From: Zygnema cylindricum
Taxonomy: Eukaryota > Streptophyta > Zygnematophyceae > Zygnematales > Zygnemataceae
Length of the DNA: 64,000 nt
Assembly: GCA_037447655.1 (NCBI GenBank)
Contig: JBBHKE010000054.1
Location: 21,005-85,004, forward strand
Direction: 5' to 3'
This document shows positions 11,901-23,080 of this stretch, in pieces (within the stretch, counting starts at the first letter, position 1; every line of letters starts with the position of its first letter). The notes under the pieces are model-generated. The model made no database searches. It was given only the letters and a program-made list of their open reading frames with translations, and was not told where the DNA came from. Made by a program: the position numbers and the translations under genes.

Positions 11901-13312
11901 AATCGAGCGCTACAAAGCCCGACTAGAGGCAAAGGGATTTACACAAAAGGAAGGAATTGACTACCAGGAAACCTATGCCCCGGTGGTCAAATTTCCCTCC
12001 GTCCGCATACTTCTCAGCCTGGCAGCAGCGGAAGACATGGAAGTGCACTAGATGGACATCAAAACAACCTTTTTGCATGGAGAATTGGAAGAGGAGATCT
12101 TCATGCGACAACCCGAAGGGTTTGTGGAGGAAGGAGAGGAGAGTAAGGTATGCCGGCTGATTAAATCTCTTTATGGTTTGAAACACGCGCCTCGACAGTG
12201 GAATAAGAAGCTTGATGAGTTTCTTACTGGTCTGGGATATATCCGGATCAGCTCAGATCACTCAATTTATGTTTTTCGAAGATGAGGAATGTTTTATATT
12301 TATTGCAATTTATGTTGATGATTTGCTTGTTTTAAGTACATCAATGGAAAAAATTAATAAATTGAAAACCGATCTTAAGGGGAGATTTGAAATGAAGGAT
12401 ATAGGGGAAGCAAAATATATTTTGGGAATTCAAGTAGAGAGAGACCAAAAAAGAAAAATTATAAGATTGACTCAAAAAGAAGCAATAGGGAACATGCTTG
12501 AAAAATTTCAAATGGATAAAGCTAATAGTTGTACAACTCCAATGGAGTTGAAGAAGGGAAGTGAGGGGAGTGAGGAAGAAGGAGTCATAGTCTTAGACGA
12601 GGAATTATCTCCTGAAGAACAGAAGTTCATCCAGACTATTCCTTACAGACAAGTAGTGGGAAGTCTAATCTATTTTATGAATTGTACCCGGCCGGATTTA
12701 GCTGCAGCTGCAGCTGTAGGAGTGCTGAGTAGAAGTCTAAATGCTCCCACTAAGAGGGATTGGGAGGCAGCTAAGAGAGTCTTTAGATACTTCATAGGAA
12801 CTAGGGATCTATGGTTGCATTTGGGTGGGGAGAATACTGACATCACTACTTGGAGTGATTCCAGTTATGGTGATGCTCCGACGAGGAGATGCACTTCTGG
12901 ATATGTATTATATGTGGGTGATTTGGCTTGCTGTTGGAGTAGCAAACAGCAAAAGGTTATTGCTCAGTCCACCGTGGAGGCTGAATATATGGCCTCTTGC
13001 TCTGTTGTAAAAGAATTGATGTGGGTCAAGTCTTTGCTTGGTGAGTTTGGGCATCTTAAGAGTGGTGTGCAAAAAATATTTTGTGATAATCAAGCAGCAA
13101 ATGCTATTTCTGCCAATCCTAAACATCATTTTAAAGCCAAACATATGGACATTAGACTCAGCTTTGTTAGAGAGAAAGTAGAAAATAAAATAATCATTTT
13201 AGAGTACCGACCAGATAGTGAGATGGTAGCTGATATGATGACCAAACCTTTGCCTTCCCCTAAGCTAATTTTCTGCAGGGAGAAGTGTGGTCTGAAATTA
13301 AAGATTGACTAG
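8946..13312 (+). pseudogene. F1a gag-pol polyprotein, multiply disrupted
   Basis: One long frame in Pseudoviridae order. Gag starts at 8946 (MEVSEFQVMGPPSRVP). The zinc knuckle CHFCKKPGHYMAEC (CX2CX4HX4C) is near 9841. Protease has DSSA where the family has DSGA, so the catalytic motif is altered. Integrase has WHKRLGH, CAQGK, then D, D and E in LVHTDIWGP, RSDNGGEY and NGVAERLNRT. RT has the YVDD box (IYVDDLLVLS near 12310), and RNase H has WSDSSYGD and a CDNQ motif. Stops occur near 9468, 9698, 11682 and 12051; frameshifts near 11315 and 12280. The enzymes would process the polyprotein, reverse-transcribe the RNA and integrate the cDNA; this copy cannot make them all. The start codon is the one inside the LTR because the frame is open from it through the primer-binding site. 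Confidence 0.88.
8966..8980 (+). promoter_or_regulatory. F1a primer-binding site for a half-tRNA-iMet
   Basis: GGTTATGGGCCCACC begins at the base after the LTR. All 15 bases pair with the anticodon arm of plant initiator tRNA-Met. There is no TGGTATCAGAGC-type site for the tRNA 3' end. It encodes part of gag (QVMGPP). Confidence 0.82.
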
Positions 13313-13325
13313 AAAATCAGGGGAG
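13313..13325 (+). promoter_or_regulatory. Polypurine tract of F1a
   Basis: AAAATCAGGGGAG immediately precedes the 3' LTR TGTAGAAATT. It is the expected plus-strand primer in reverse transcription. The other families have AAAATAAGGGGAG or similar in the same place. Confidence 0.75.
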
Positions 13326-14374
13326 TGTAGAAATTAATGGTTTTAAAAGTAACTTCTAGGTCTGAATAGAAATAAAGAAGCCGAGGCAGTCTACCTCTAA
13401 CTTCTCTCTCCAACTCTCAAACTTGTCGCAGTCACTGAGAAATTGGAGAGGAAGCTAGAGCCATGGCTACCTAGGCTATCCTGAGGTTTACGGGAAATTT
13501 ATATTAGTAAGGGGATTATTTACTAAAAGGTATGTGCCGGCCACAGGATTTGATCCTGGTACCTGCCGGCCGACAGATACTAGATAGCCGGTAGCCTTAG
13601 CCGTTAAGTCTAGAAGTAGTCTTACGCATTATATAGTACGATAACTAATTAAACATTAATTCGTAGGATAAATCATTTAACTATAATGGTTAACGGGATA
13701 CATAGATCTGGTAGTGTAAAAGTACGAATTGCGGTACGGATAAGAAATCAATACCGCGCATTGATTTCGTAAGCGAAACAAATACCGCGCATGTATTTAT
13801 TACGGCTACGATCAAATGCGAGTTTAATCGGACGGCCGGAATTAGCGCCGAGATCGCGGAAGAAGAATTCGGCGGTTTGTGGGCATCGCCACATCGGATG
13901 ACACGTGGCGATGTTACATTGGAGCGCGACATCTCCGAGGATTAAAGGAGCGAATCTGGACATACCACGTGTGGACATTTAGGCCATGTCGTACAGTGTC
14001 CGCACATAAAGTACACCGACAACTGTACTTTTGCGTACGGAACTCTAATCTGATTGGTTTCGTACATCAGTAGATAGAGTCAGTGAGAGAGATAGGACTT
14101 AGAAAAATTAGAAGATAGGACCCTCTCTCCCAGAGAGCTTCTGTACAAAAGGTCAACTTTGACCCTCCATAACTTAATGCTCAGGGGAGCAAATTCAGAG
14201 ATTCTTTTTGCTATCGACTCAGGGGAGTCTTGCCTTCAAAGAAGTGCAAGTGGTTAAAGTTTTTGTCTGCCAAGATGGCAGTTGTTTTTGCTGAAACACA
14301 AAGGGGTCAGGATTATCCTAGAGGCTTCTTGGAAGCTGTCCACTCTGAGGACTTATGGAGGTCTCAGAGTTTCA
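13326..14374 (+). repeat. F1a 3' LTR, 1049 bp
   Basis: Same length and ends as the LTR at 7917-8965, with few differences by eye. It ends ATGGAGGTCTCAGAGTTTCA and is followed by the target duplication ATGCA. Confidence 0.88.
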
Positions 14375-14379
14375 ATGCA

Positions 14380-14614
14380 CTGGAGTGGTACTATTTAGCA
14401 ACTGCAATTGGCTGATCAAAAGATAGATGCATATGTATACAAAGGGGGGAAAATGCTAGACTTTTGTAATGAGCTTGCAACCCTTTTCATGGAACTAGAA
14501 AGTGATGGGCAAGTAGAAACGGAAAAGATGAAGGTTACCTGTCTGCTTATAAACTTACCTAATGACTATGAAAACATAGTCAACCATTTGCAAGATTTGC
14601 CGGATTCCAGGTGG
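14380..14614 (+). pseudogene. F1b gag, middle part
   Basis: Continues the F1b gag cut at 7911: QLQLADQKIDAYVYKGGKML, then DFCNELATLFMELES and the NLPNDYENIVNHLQDLPDSRW motif. These match the corresponding gag segments of F1a (QQQLADQKVKEYVYKRGNML). It is cut again at 14615-14619 by the F4 solo LTR. One stop lies near its start. Confidence 0.75.
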
Positions 14615-14619
14615 ATCTG

Positions 14620-15640
14620 TGCAATTCTGTGTCCTCTATTGGACTACATAATTTAGGAAGCCTCTAGGTAGTTTTTACCTAACCCACTTTTAGCCACAAC
14701 CATTGCTGCCCAAGAAGAATAAATTGATTAATCTGACTGCACCTTTTGCAATATGGAATTCCATGAGTCCGTAGTAAAAAGAATCACTAAAAACGACCAG
14801 CTAGCCGATAAAGTAGGACGCGGCAAAGATGCCAAGTTTATACAAAACTCTCTAAGAGAGAGCTCTAAGACAAAGGTGTGATCCTACCAGATTTTTCTAA
14901 GTCCTAAACCCCTCTTACAGCCCCTATCTACAGATGTACGAACCAATCATATGAATGCAAAGTACAGAAAGGTACTACGGCCGATGTACTTTCTGCACGG
15001 CCTGTGTACGCCAAGGCCATTTGGTGGACGCCTGTCGCCATACGATTCGTCCTTATGCTCCTCGAGATTTCCGCGTCCCAATGTCATCCAACCACGTGGC
15101 GCGAAGTCATGCCATGCGTGCAAACCTCCAAAGTGGTAATTCCGGGATCTCAGCGATGATACTCGTCGTCGGATCCAACCCAACTTTTAATGTTAGCCGA
15201 TGAAACAAATGTCCGGTTCATTTGTTTTGTGTGTGACGTGTCGTACCGTAATCTTAAGGATCTTTATGCATTCTATCCGTAATTCCTTTAATTGGATTAG
15301 ATCCTCTAAACAACGTTTAAATAAATATCACACCCCATGTACTGTAACCGACTTCTATGACAGACCGGTTAGAGCCGACGGCTACGCCTCGCTCTGCCGG
15401 TCGGAGGTTTGAGTCCTACCGGACTTAACCTTTTTGTTGAGAGTGAAGTATGTCACTCTTTAGTCCAACCTGTGGAGCTAAGGCAACCATGGCTCAACCA
15501 CCCTCTCTATCCTTCAGCGACTACAACGAGTATGGTGGCTAGAGAGAGGAGGTGTAGGCAGGATGTCCGCTTTTTCCTTTTTCATTTTTTTTGATCTATT
15601 TACACCTAGAAAATACCGTATAAATCTAGTAATTTCAACA
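14620..15640 (-). repeat. F4 solo LTR, minus orientation, 1021 bp
   Basis: On the plus strand it starts TGCAATTCTG and ends TTTCAACA. It is flanked by the direct duplication ATCTG (14615-14619 and 15641-15645), which fixes both ends. No internal sequence is present: an LTR-LTR recombination product. It carries the conserved 5' loop (plus-strand GCGACTACAACGAGT near 15520) and a tRNA-like module with B-box-like GGTTTGAGTCC near 15405 and a T tract on the plus strand. Confidence 0.88.
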
Positions 15641-15645
15641 ATCTG

Positions 15646-16129
15646 GTATTCTGTGGTATGGATGATTCTTGTCCGAAAGAATACAATTGAGATCTGAAGG
15701 GGAGGGAAGAGTGAACAACCTTTGGTAACAGGAATTGATTGGAGGAGCAAGGATCCCAGAAAATCAGTAAGGAACTATGGAGGAAGAGGACAGAAAACTC
15801 AATCCGACGAATCAGGACCGAGGGTCTCCAAAGGGTTGCGTCACTTTGTAAGAAACCAAGACACTATATGGCGGAGTGTACTAAGTTAACCGAGCTTCAG
15901 TTAAAGGAGGGGCAGACCTGTGGACCTCCAAGAGGAAGAAAAAGGCCTTTGTGACACAGGTACATGAGGCGGAATATGAGAACGAGGACGATGAGCTCCT
16001 ATTGGATGAGGAGTTGGAGGCGAAAAAGGAGGTCGAATTTCCACGAAAGCAGAAATGTGCTTTCGCTGGATTTAAAGGTGAAGCAGTCTGGATTGTAGAT
16101 TTAGGTGCGTCTATGCACTTGTGTGAGGA
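15646..16129 (+). pseudogene. F1b gag C-terminus and protease start
   Basis: Resumes F1b after the F4 solo LTR: ILVRKNTIEI, then a frameshifted zinc-knuckle segment near 15840 whose Cys/His residues are split between frames. Next come an acidic stretch (EYENEDDELLLDEELEAKKE) and the protease start AVWIVDLGASMHLC, in which DSG is changed to DLG. The F5 solo LTR then cuts it at 16130. Confidence 0.7.
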
Positions 16130-17391
16130 TGAAATTTTATAGGCTCCATTGCCCACAGAATTTGCAGATCCAAAAGAAGCTAATCTAGATAGTGCTGACT
16201 CTAAGTTGATATAAACCCAAATGAATGATCCCTTGACAATCATAACCCCAATACAACTTCACCCTTGTGAAGAGAAGACCTTTTGTGTGCTCAGTTCCAC
16301 CACAGAATGCAAAGCTTGAATATGTGTTTTGGACAATATTCCCCACTTTGACTTTCCCACTAAATAAGTGCCACCGTGGCACGCAAAGAATCTGACCGAC
16401 TACACCCTTGTGTAGCTTAGACATGAGTGGGCAGCAAAAAGAATCACTAAATTTGCTCACCCGAGCATTAAGATATGGCTAGTCAAAGATGACCTTTATA
16501 GTTACAAGCTCTCTTAGAGAGAGGTACCTAAATATCACTAAGTCTCGGTTTGCTTACTCACAACTACCTACTACTAAACCCTTGTCCAATAAGAACACTA
16601 TATAGTACAAGAAGGTACAATGGGAGATGTACTTATTGTACGACCATTGTACGACATGGTCTACAAGGTGACACCTGTCAATTCGGGAGCCATGGTTCCT
16701 CCTCCCATCTTCTCCGGTATCAAATAATGTGACGCCACGCTTCACCGCGTGACGCTATCTCCGAATGCCGCCAAAAGCTCACTTAGTGTGGCCGCTACAA
16801 TGCCGACCGTTCGATCAAAACATATTTTACACGGTTCAGATTCGCGTAGATGAATGAATTGTTCCTCTTCATTAGTCTGGTGTTCATTAGCTCTTAAGTT
16901 ATGGTTATTAACCTTTGAAACCCGTCACGTTTATCTTTCGATAACGCCTTAGTGGATAAGGCGTATCACTACCATAAATCTTCATAGACCTAGGTTCAAA
17001 TCTGGTCTATAACCACTTTTTAGTTATTTGTCAGTCTCTGTGGCAATTCTCTACCTGAACAATTTTAGATAACTATTGTACCCAAACTGTCTCAACGTTA
17101 ATTTGGTCTAATGGCTAAAGCTAACTTTAAGTCCTTCAATGGCTAGTAGGTACCAGAATCAAATGTTCCGGCAGTCTTTTTTTGGTACAAACTAAGTATT
17201 AGCCTATTCTGTGTCTCCTTGGACATTATAGACAGCCATGGCTCTAGCTCTCGACTCTCGCTCTCTCTCCGGTCTTCAGTGATTGCAACAAGTATGGGGA
17301 CTGGAGAGTTTGAGCGGGAAGCAGGCTGCCTTTGCTAACTTACTCTATTTATTTTTCCAATACAGACCTAGAAAATAGATCAATTTCAACA
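16130..17391 (-). repeat. F5 solo LTR, minus orientation, about 1262 bp
   Basis: On the plus strand it starts TGAAATTTTATAGG and ends CAATTTCAACA. The flanks GAGGA and AATGA agree at only 3 of 5 bases, so the duplication is decayed or the ends are off by a base; F1b protease homology resumes directly afterwards (DKHLFTKIRK). It carries the conserved 5' loop (near 17275), a leader hairpin GTGCCA..TGGCAC near 16370, and the best-preserved tRNA-like module (16945-17021). Confidence 0.75.
16945..17021 (+). promoter_or_regulatory. tRNA-like Pol III module antisense to the F5 LTR
   Basis: A-box-like CGCCTTAGTGG (16945-16955) within a CGCCTTA..TAAGGCG hairpin, then 37 bp, then B-box-like GGTTCAAATCT (16993-17003), then TTTTT (17017-17021). 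Order and spacing fit a tRNA-type internal promoter with a Pol III terminator. I could not fold a full cloverleaf by eye, so a working tRNA is not claimed. Promoter activity is inference. Confidence 0.4.
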
Positions 17392-20300
17392 AATGATAAA
17401 CACTTGTTCACTAAGATAAGAAAGATTCCCACCATAAAGATAGATTACGGGGATAGGAGGATAGTCACTACTACTCTTGTAAGATCGGTAGATCTGAAAG
17501 TGTTAGTAGAAGGAAAGACATCCATAGTGACATTCTCCGATGTATTGTTTATTCCAGAGCAGAACAAAAACCTCATCTCCACATCTGTATTAGAGGATAA
17601 GGTTTTTGATACTAGTACTAGGAAAGGAGTCTTTACTGCTAGCTTTGAGGAGGAAGTTTACTTCACTGCTTTGAGGAAGAAGTTTACTTCACTGCTGAAA
17701 AAGGTAGCAAAGGGATGTTTCAGCTGATTTTAAGCAATGAAAAGAAGAAACTTTACTATGCGGGTGTTCATGATATAATGTTGTGGCATAAGAAACTTGG
17801 GCATGTGAATCTAGATAAGTTAAGAGAGATGAAAAAGATGGGAGTAGTGGAAGGGATTCAGTTCGCTGAGAGTGAAATTCTAAGTGATTGTAATGGATGT
17901 GCTGAAGGTAAAGCACACAGGTTACCCTTCCCAAAAACTGCCACCTTTAAGGGAGACAAGATTCTAGATTTAGTACACACGGATAGTTGGGGACCCGCCA
18001 AAGTGCCCTCACCCAAGGGAAAAGATTTATGATGACTATCACCGATGATTGGTCTCGGTATTCCAGGGTGTATTTTTTGAAAAAAAAGTAAGAGGCTCAG
18101 GAATGTTTTTGACTATATAAAGCATGGAGTGAAAAACTCCATGAAACCCCAATCAAGAGAGTAAGGAGTGACAATGGTGGAGAGTAAACCTCTAACCAGT
18201 TTGAGGATTTTTTGAGGGAAGATGGAGTTCAACATCATAAGACGGTTCCAGAAAACCCGCAATAGAATGGGGTAGCTGAAAATTTAAATAGGACACTTAT
18301 GTTGTCGGATAAGAAGATAGGAAAAAGGTTTTGGGCCGAAGCAATTAACTGTGCTAATTACCTCAAAAATAGAGTTCTTACTTCAGCGGTAAAAGGCCAA
18401 ACACCGTATGAGAGATGGACCGGCCGGAAACCAGACATATCTCGCCTAAAGGTTTTCGGCAGTCAAGTCTTCAGTCTAGATACAGATTGGTCTAACAGGA
18501 AGCTCGATCCTAGAGGAAAACCAAAGTACCAATTAGGATATGATGAGGATGTAAAAAGATACAGAGTTTATGATCTAAAAAAAGAAGATATAATCTTAGT
18601 AAAACATCTCGTAGTTATGGATGAAGGAAAGTTTTTGGATCCCTTCAAGTATACAAAGTCAGTAGAAATCAGATTTGAGTCAAAAAAATCCGATGACTTT
18701 GAGCTTCCTAACTATCTAGGTTTTAGAGAAGATGACATTCTTGCATGTACAAATCAGAACCAGGAGGACTCGGTCGCGGAAACTTCAGTGACAACTCTAC
18801 CGGAAGCGGAAGACGTGGTGGAAAATGACTCGGAATCAAGGGACTAGGGAGAAGCCGAGATTGTTCGAAAGAACCCACGGGAACCATCTATTCATGTCGC
18901 AAATTTTGAGGGGGGAAGGATTATTAGTAAAAGGTTGCAAGAAAAACTCGTTAATAACAAGGTAACAAAACTCTCTCATTCGGATGAACCTCAGACTTAT
19001 GGAGAGGCGATGAATTGTCCAAAAAGGAACCGGTGGAAGACAACCATCAAGGAGGAGATGGCCTCAATTATGGCAGCCAACACTTGGCAGCTGGTGGATT
19101 GTCCACCTAACCGAAAACGAATCGGATGTAAGTGGGTGTTCAAATTAAAACTGAACCCAAATAACACCATTGAGCGCTACAAGGCCAGGTTAGTGGCAAA
19201 AAGAATTTAGACAAAAAGAGGGAATTAACTACGACGAAACCTTTGCCCTGGTCGTCAGATTTCCCTTCATTTGCATACTTCTCAGTCTAGCAACAGCGCA
19301 CTAGATGGAGACGCAACAGATGGACATCAAGACAACCTTTTTGTATGGAGAATTAGAAGAGGAGATCTTCATGCGAAAACCCGAAGTATTTGTGGAGCAA
19401 GGAGAGGAGAGTAAGGTATGCCGGCTGATTAAATCTCTTTATGGTTTGAAGCAAGCGGCCCGACAATGGAATAAGAAGCTTGATTAGTTTCTTACCGGTC
19501 TGGGATATATCTGGATCAGCTAAGTTCACTCAATCTATGTTTTTGAAGATGAGGAAGGTGTTATTTTTATTGCAATTTATATTGATGATTTGCTTGTTTT
19601 AAGTAAATCCATAAACAAAATTAATAAACTGGAAACCGATCTTAAAGGGAGATTTGAGATGAAAGATATAGGGGAGGCAAGATATATTTTGGGAATTCAA
19701 GTAAAAAGTGACCTAGAAACAAAGATTATAAGACTCACTCAGAAAGAAACAATAGGAAAAGTTTCAGATGGATAAGGCTAATAGTTGTACAACTCCAATG
19801 GAGTTAAAAAAAAGGAATTGAGTGGAGCGTGGAAGAAGGAGTCATAATCTTAGACGAGGAATTAGGTCCTAAAGAACAGAAGTTCATGCAGATTAGTCCT
19901 TACAGGCAAGTGGTGAGAAGTCTAATCTATTTTATGAATTTTGCCCGGTCGGGTTTAGCTGAAGCTGTAGGAGTGCTGAGTAGAATTTTAAATGCTCCCA
20001 CTAAGAGATATTAGGAGGCAGCTAAAAGAATCCTTGGATATTTGATAGGAACTAGGGATCTATGGTTGCATTTGGGTGGGGGGGAATACTGACATCCCTA
20101 CTTGGAGTGATGCCAGTTATCGTGATGCTCCGATGAGGAGATGTACTTCTTGATATGTATTATATGTGGGTGATGGGGCTTGTTGTTGGAGTAGCAAACA
20201 GCAAAAGGTTATTGCTCAGTCCCACCATGGAGGCTGAGTACATGGCCTCCTGCTCTGCTGTAAAAGAATTGATGTGGGTCAAGTCTTTGCTTGGTGAGCT

Positions 20301-20566
20301 TGGTCACCTTAAGAGTTGTGTGCAGAAATGTTTTTGTGATAATTAGGCAGCAATCGCTATTGCTGCAAATCCCAAACATCATTTTACAACCAAAAACATG
20401 GACATTAGACTTAACTTTGTTAGCGAGAAGGTAGAAAACAAAATAATTAGTTTAGAGAACAGACCAGATACCGAGATGGTAGCATATATGATGACCAAAC
20501 ATGTGCCTTCCCCTAAGCTAATTTTAAGTTAGGAGAAGTGTGGTCTGAAATTAAAGAGTGACTAGA
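17392..20566 (+). pseudogene. F1b pol: protease, integrase, RT, RNase H remnants
   Basis: Homology is continuous with the F1a pol. Protease-integrase linker (FTKIRKIPTIKIDYGD). Integrase zinc finger WHKKLGHV and CAEGKAH, then LVHTDSWGP and a GVAENLNRT-like motif broken by stops. RT starts MASIMAANTWQLVDCPP, with LIDDLLVLS-type catalytic-box remnants near 19580 (YIDD in place of YVDD). RNase H has EAEYMASC and a broken CDN motif near 20335. At least ten stops or frameshifts and several small deletions: clearly dead. It ends just before the polypurine tract AAAATAAGGGGAG and the 3' LTR. Confidence 0.85.
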
Positions 20567-20578
20567 AAATAAGGGGAG

Positions 20579-21620
20579 TGTAGAAATTAATGGTTAATTT
20601 TAGTATTTTCTAGGTCTAAAATGAAAGGCAGAAAAGAAGTCGAGGCAATCTGCCTTTAACTCCTCTCTTCAGCTCCCACACTTGTCGTAGTCATTGAAAG
20701 TTGAAGAGGGAGCTAGAGCCATGGCTGCCTATGTTGTTTAAGAGATAGAGAGACATGTGGTAGATTTTTGTAGATTTACCAAAATATACTTGACGGACCC
20801 AAGATTTGATCCAGGTACCTACCGTCTGTCAAGTCAGAAATAGACGGTAGCTTTATCCTATAGTCTAGGATCGGTGCTGAGATATATAGGGCTTGATAAA
20901 TAATTAAATCTTTACGACTACATGAAGTCATTTAACAGCGCAAACAAATATGTAACATAGACACAGTTAAAACATATGTACGGCGTACGGTACTTCTCAA
21001 ATTAAGTACCGTGCATTTGTTTCGACGGCGAAACAAATACCGCGAGTTGATTTTCGACGGCTAAAATCGAATGTCGGTGTTAATCGGACGGCCACGATAG
21101 GCGTCGGGGTCGTGGAATAGGTGCTTTGGCTTTTCTCGATCAGCACCGCAAGGTACAAAGTCATTGGTTTAAGGCGTCTCCGGAAAATATGGGAACTAAT
21201 ACGGATATAGAAGACGTCAACATTTCGGTCATGACGTACGATGGTCGTACATAAAGTACATCGGCACCTGTACTTTTATGTACGACACAGTAATCTTATT
21301 GGTGTCGTACTCTAGTAGTATAGGGTTTAGAGAGGGATTTAGGACTTAGAAAATTTGGTAGGTAGACCCTCTCTCCCAGAAAGCTCCTTTACAAAAAGGT
21401 CAGCTTTGACCCTTCATAACTTACTGCTCAGAGGAGCAAATTCAGTGATTTTTTTTGCTATCGACTCAGGGGAGTCTTGGCTTTAGAAGGGTGAAGGTGG
21501 TCCGAGTTTTTGTCTGCCAGGGTGGCATTTAATCTTGCTAGAAAAAAAGGGGTCAGGATTATCCTAGAGGCTTCTTGTGAGCTGCCTACTCTGAGAACCT
21601 ACAGAGGTCTCAAAGTTGCA
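20579..21620 (+). repeat. F1b 3' LTR, 1042 bp
   Basis: Starts TGTAGAAATTAATGG and ends CAAAGTTGCA, followed by TATTG. The gag ATG of the 5' copy has become ACAGAG here, so the start codon is lost in this LTR. Confidence 0.85.
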
Positions 21621-21625
21621 TATTG

Positions 21626-23075
21626 GGATATGATGAGGATGTCAAGATATATGGAGTCTATGACCTCAGAAAGAAGGAATCATAATCATTAAGAATTTAG
21701 TTGTCATGGATGAACGGAAGTTGATAGATCGTTTAAGATACGCTAAGACAATCAGAAATAAAATTTTAATCGGAGAGTGAGGAAGAGTCAAACTTTCCTA
21801 AATGAAATGTCAGTCATCATATTATTGCAGCTCCGAAAAAAACACAGACTGAGGAGGAGACTCAAATGAATTTGCAAGATCCGGTAGAGTCTAAAGATAT
21901 GGAGGAAAAGGAGCCAGTTCTCATGGATAGGGGAGCAAATGAAACATTTCGGAAGAACCCAAGATTACCCTCTATTCTAGCTGCTGAATTTGAAAGAGGA
22001 CAAAAGAGCAGCAAAATGTTGCAAGAAAAACAGGCAACTCGCAAGGTAACAAAACTGTCACATCCTGATGAACTTGTCACATCTTGATAAACCTCAAACT
22101 AAATCCGAAGAAGTTACAGTCCAGAAAAGGACAGATGAATTAGAGCCATTAATGATGAGATGGCTTCCATTCTGGAAGCCAATACATGGGAGTTAGTTGA
22201 GCCATTAATGATGAGATGGCTTCCATTCTGGAAGCCAATACATGGGAGTTAGTTGACTGTCCTCCAGACAAAAAACCGATTGGGTGCAAATGGGTGTTTA
22301 AGCTAAAACTAAACCCACATAATACCATTAAAGGGTACAAAGCCAGATTGGTAGCAAAAGGTTTTACCCAAAAGGAGGGGATTGACTGTGAAGAGACCTT
22401 TGCGCCAATTGTACGTTTTCCCTCCGTTAGGATTTTCCTCAATCTAGCGGCAACAGAAAAAATAGAGATCCATCAGATAGACATTAAAACGGCCTTCCTC
22501 AATAGTGAGTTAGAGGAAGAGATTTTTATGAGGCAATCGGAAAGCTATGTGGAGGAAGAAGAGAAGAGTAAGGTTTGCAAATTTATTAAGTCTTTACATG
22601 GATTGAAACATGCTCTCACGCAATTGAACAAGAAACTAGATGAATTTCTAACCAATCTTTGATATATGAGAATCAACTCTGACCACTCTATTTACAAGTT
22701 TGAGGATGACGAGGGGGTTAGTTTTATTACCATCTATGTAGATGATTTATTGGTATTGAGTAAGTCCATAGAACAGATTAATAACTTAAATAAAGATTTG
22801 ATAAGCAAATTTGACATGAAGGATTTAGGGGACGCAAGATACATCTTAGGAAAATTCAGATGGAAAGAGATAAAGGAAAAAGAGTAATCACATTAACTCA
22901 GAAGAGGCAATCAAATATGTTGGAAAAGTTTCAAATGGATAAGACAACATTGTACCACTCATGTAATTTGAAGAAAGTAAGTGATGGGAGTGTAGAAGGA
23001 GGTGTGATTATTCTTGATGAGGAAATGAGCTCGGAGGAGAGACGGTCTAGGAAGTCAATCCCTCATGGACAGGTC
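21626..23075 (+). pseudogene. F3 linker and reverse transcriptase remnant
   Basis: Resumes F3 after the F1b insertion with GYDEDVKIYGVYDL-type linker sequence. The RT then runs from about 22216: NTWELVDCPPDKKPIGCKWV, LVAKGFTQKEGIDCEETFAP, DIKTAFL, and the catalytic YVDDLLVLS near 22735. There is a short tandem duplication near 22150-22250 (GCTTCCATTCTGGAAGCC twice). Stops and frameshifts occur near 21780, 22660 and 22855. It is cut at 23076-23080 by an F4 solo LTR. Confidence 0.82.
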
Positions 23076-23080
23076 ATAGG

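Larger units (their letters stand above)
7917..14374 (+). mobile_element. Complete F1a Ty1/copia retrotransposon nested in F1b gag
   Basis: Two 1049-bp LTRs (7917-8965 and 13326-14374) enclose gag, protease, integrase, RT and RNase H. The flanks are ATGTA (7912-7916) and ATGCA (14375-14379), a 5-bp duplication with one change. Structure is complete: primer-binding site at 8966, polypurine tract at 13313. The reading frame has several stops and two frameshifts, so it is inactive. LTRs of equal length and few differences mark it as younger than its F1b host. Confidence 0.92.
6406..21620 (+). mobile_element. F1b Ty1/copia retrotransposon inserted in F3
   Basis: The 5' LTR is 6406-7460 and the 3' LTR 20579-21620. 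Both start TGTAGAAATTAATGG and end GTTGCA. The flanks are TAGTG (6401-6405) and TATTG (21621-21625), a 5-bp duplication with one change. The site lies in the linker after the F3 integrase (GYILGYDEDVK-type sequence). The internal region is broken by an F1a element (7917-14374), an F4 solo LTR (14620-15640) and an F5 solo LTR (16130-17391). When these are removed, the gag-pol order is continuous. Many stops and frameshifts: inactive. Confidence 0.9.

Noticed and set aside
16930-17025. A genuine tRNA gene in the F5 LTR
   Set aside because: A- and B-box-like motifs and a T tract are present, but I could not pair a 7-bp acceptor stem or a normal anticodon arm. Kept only as a tRNA-like module.
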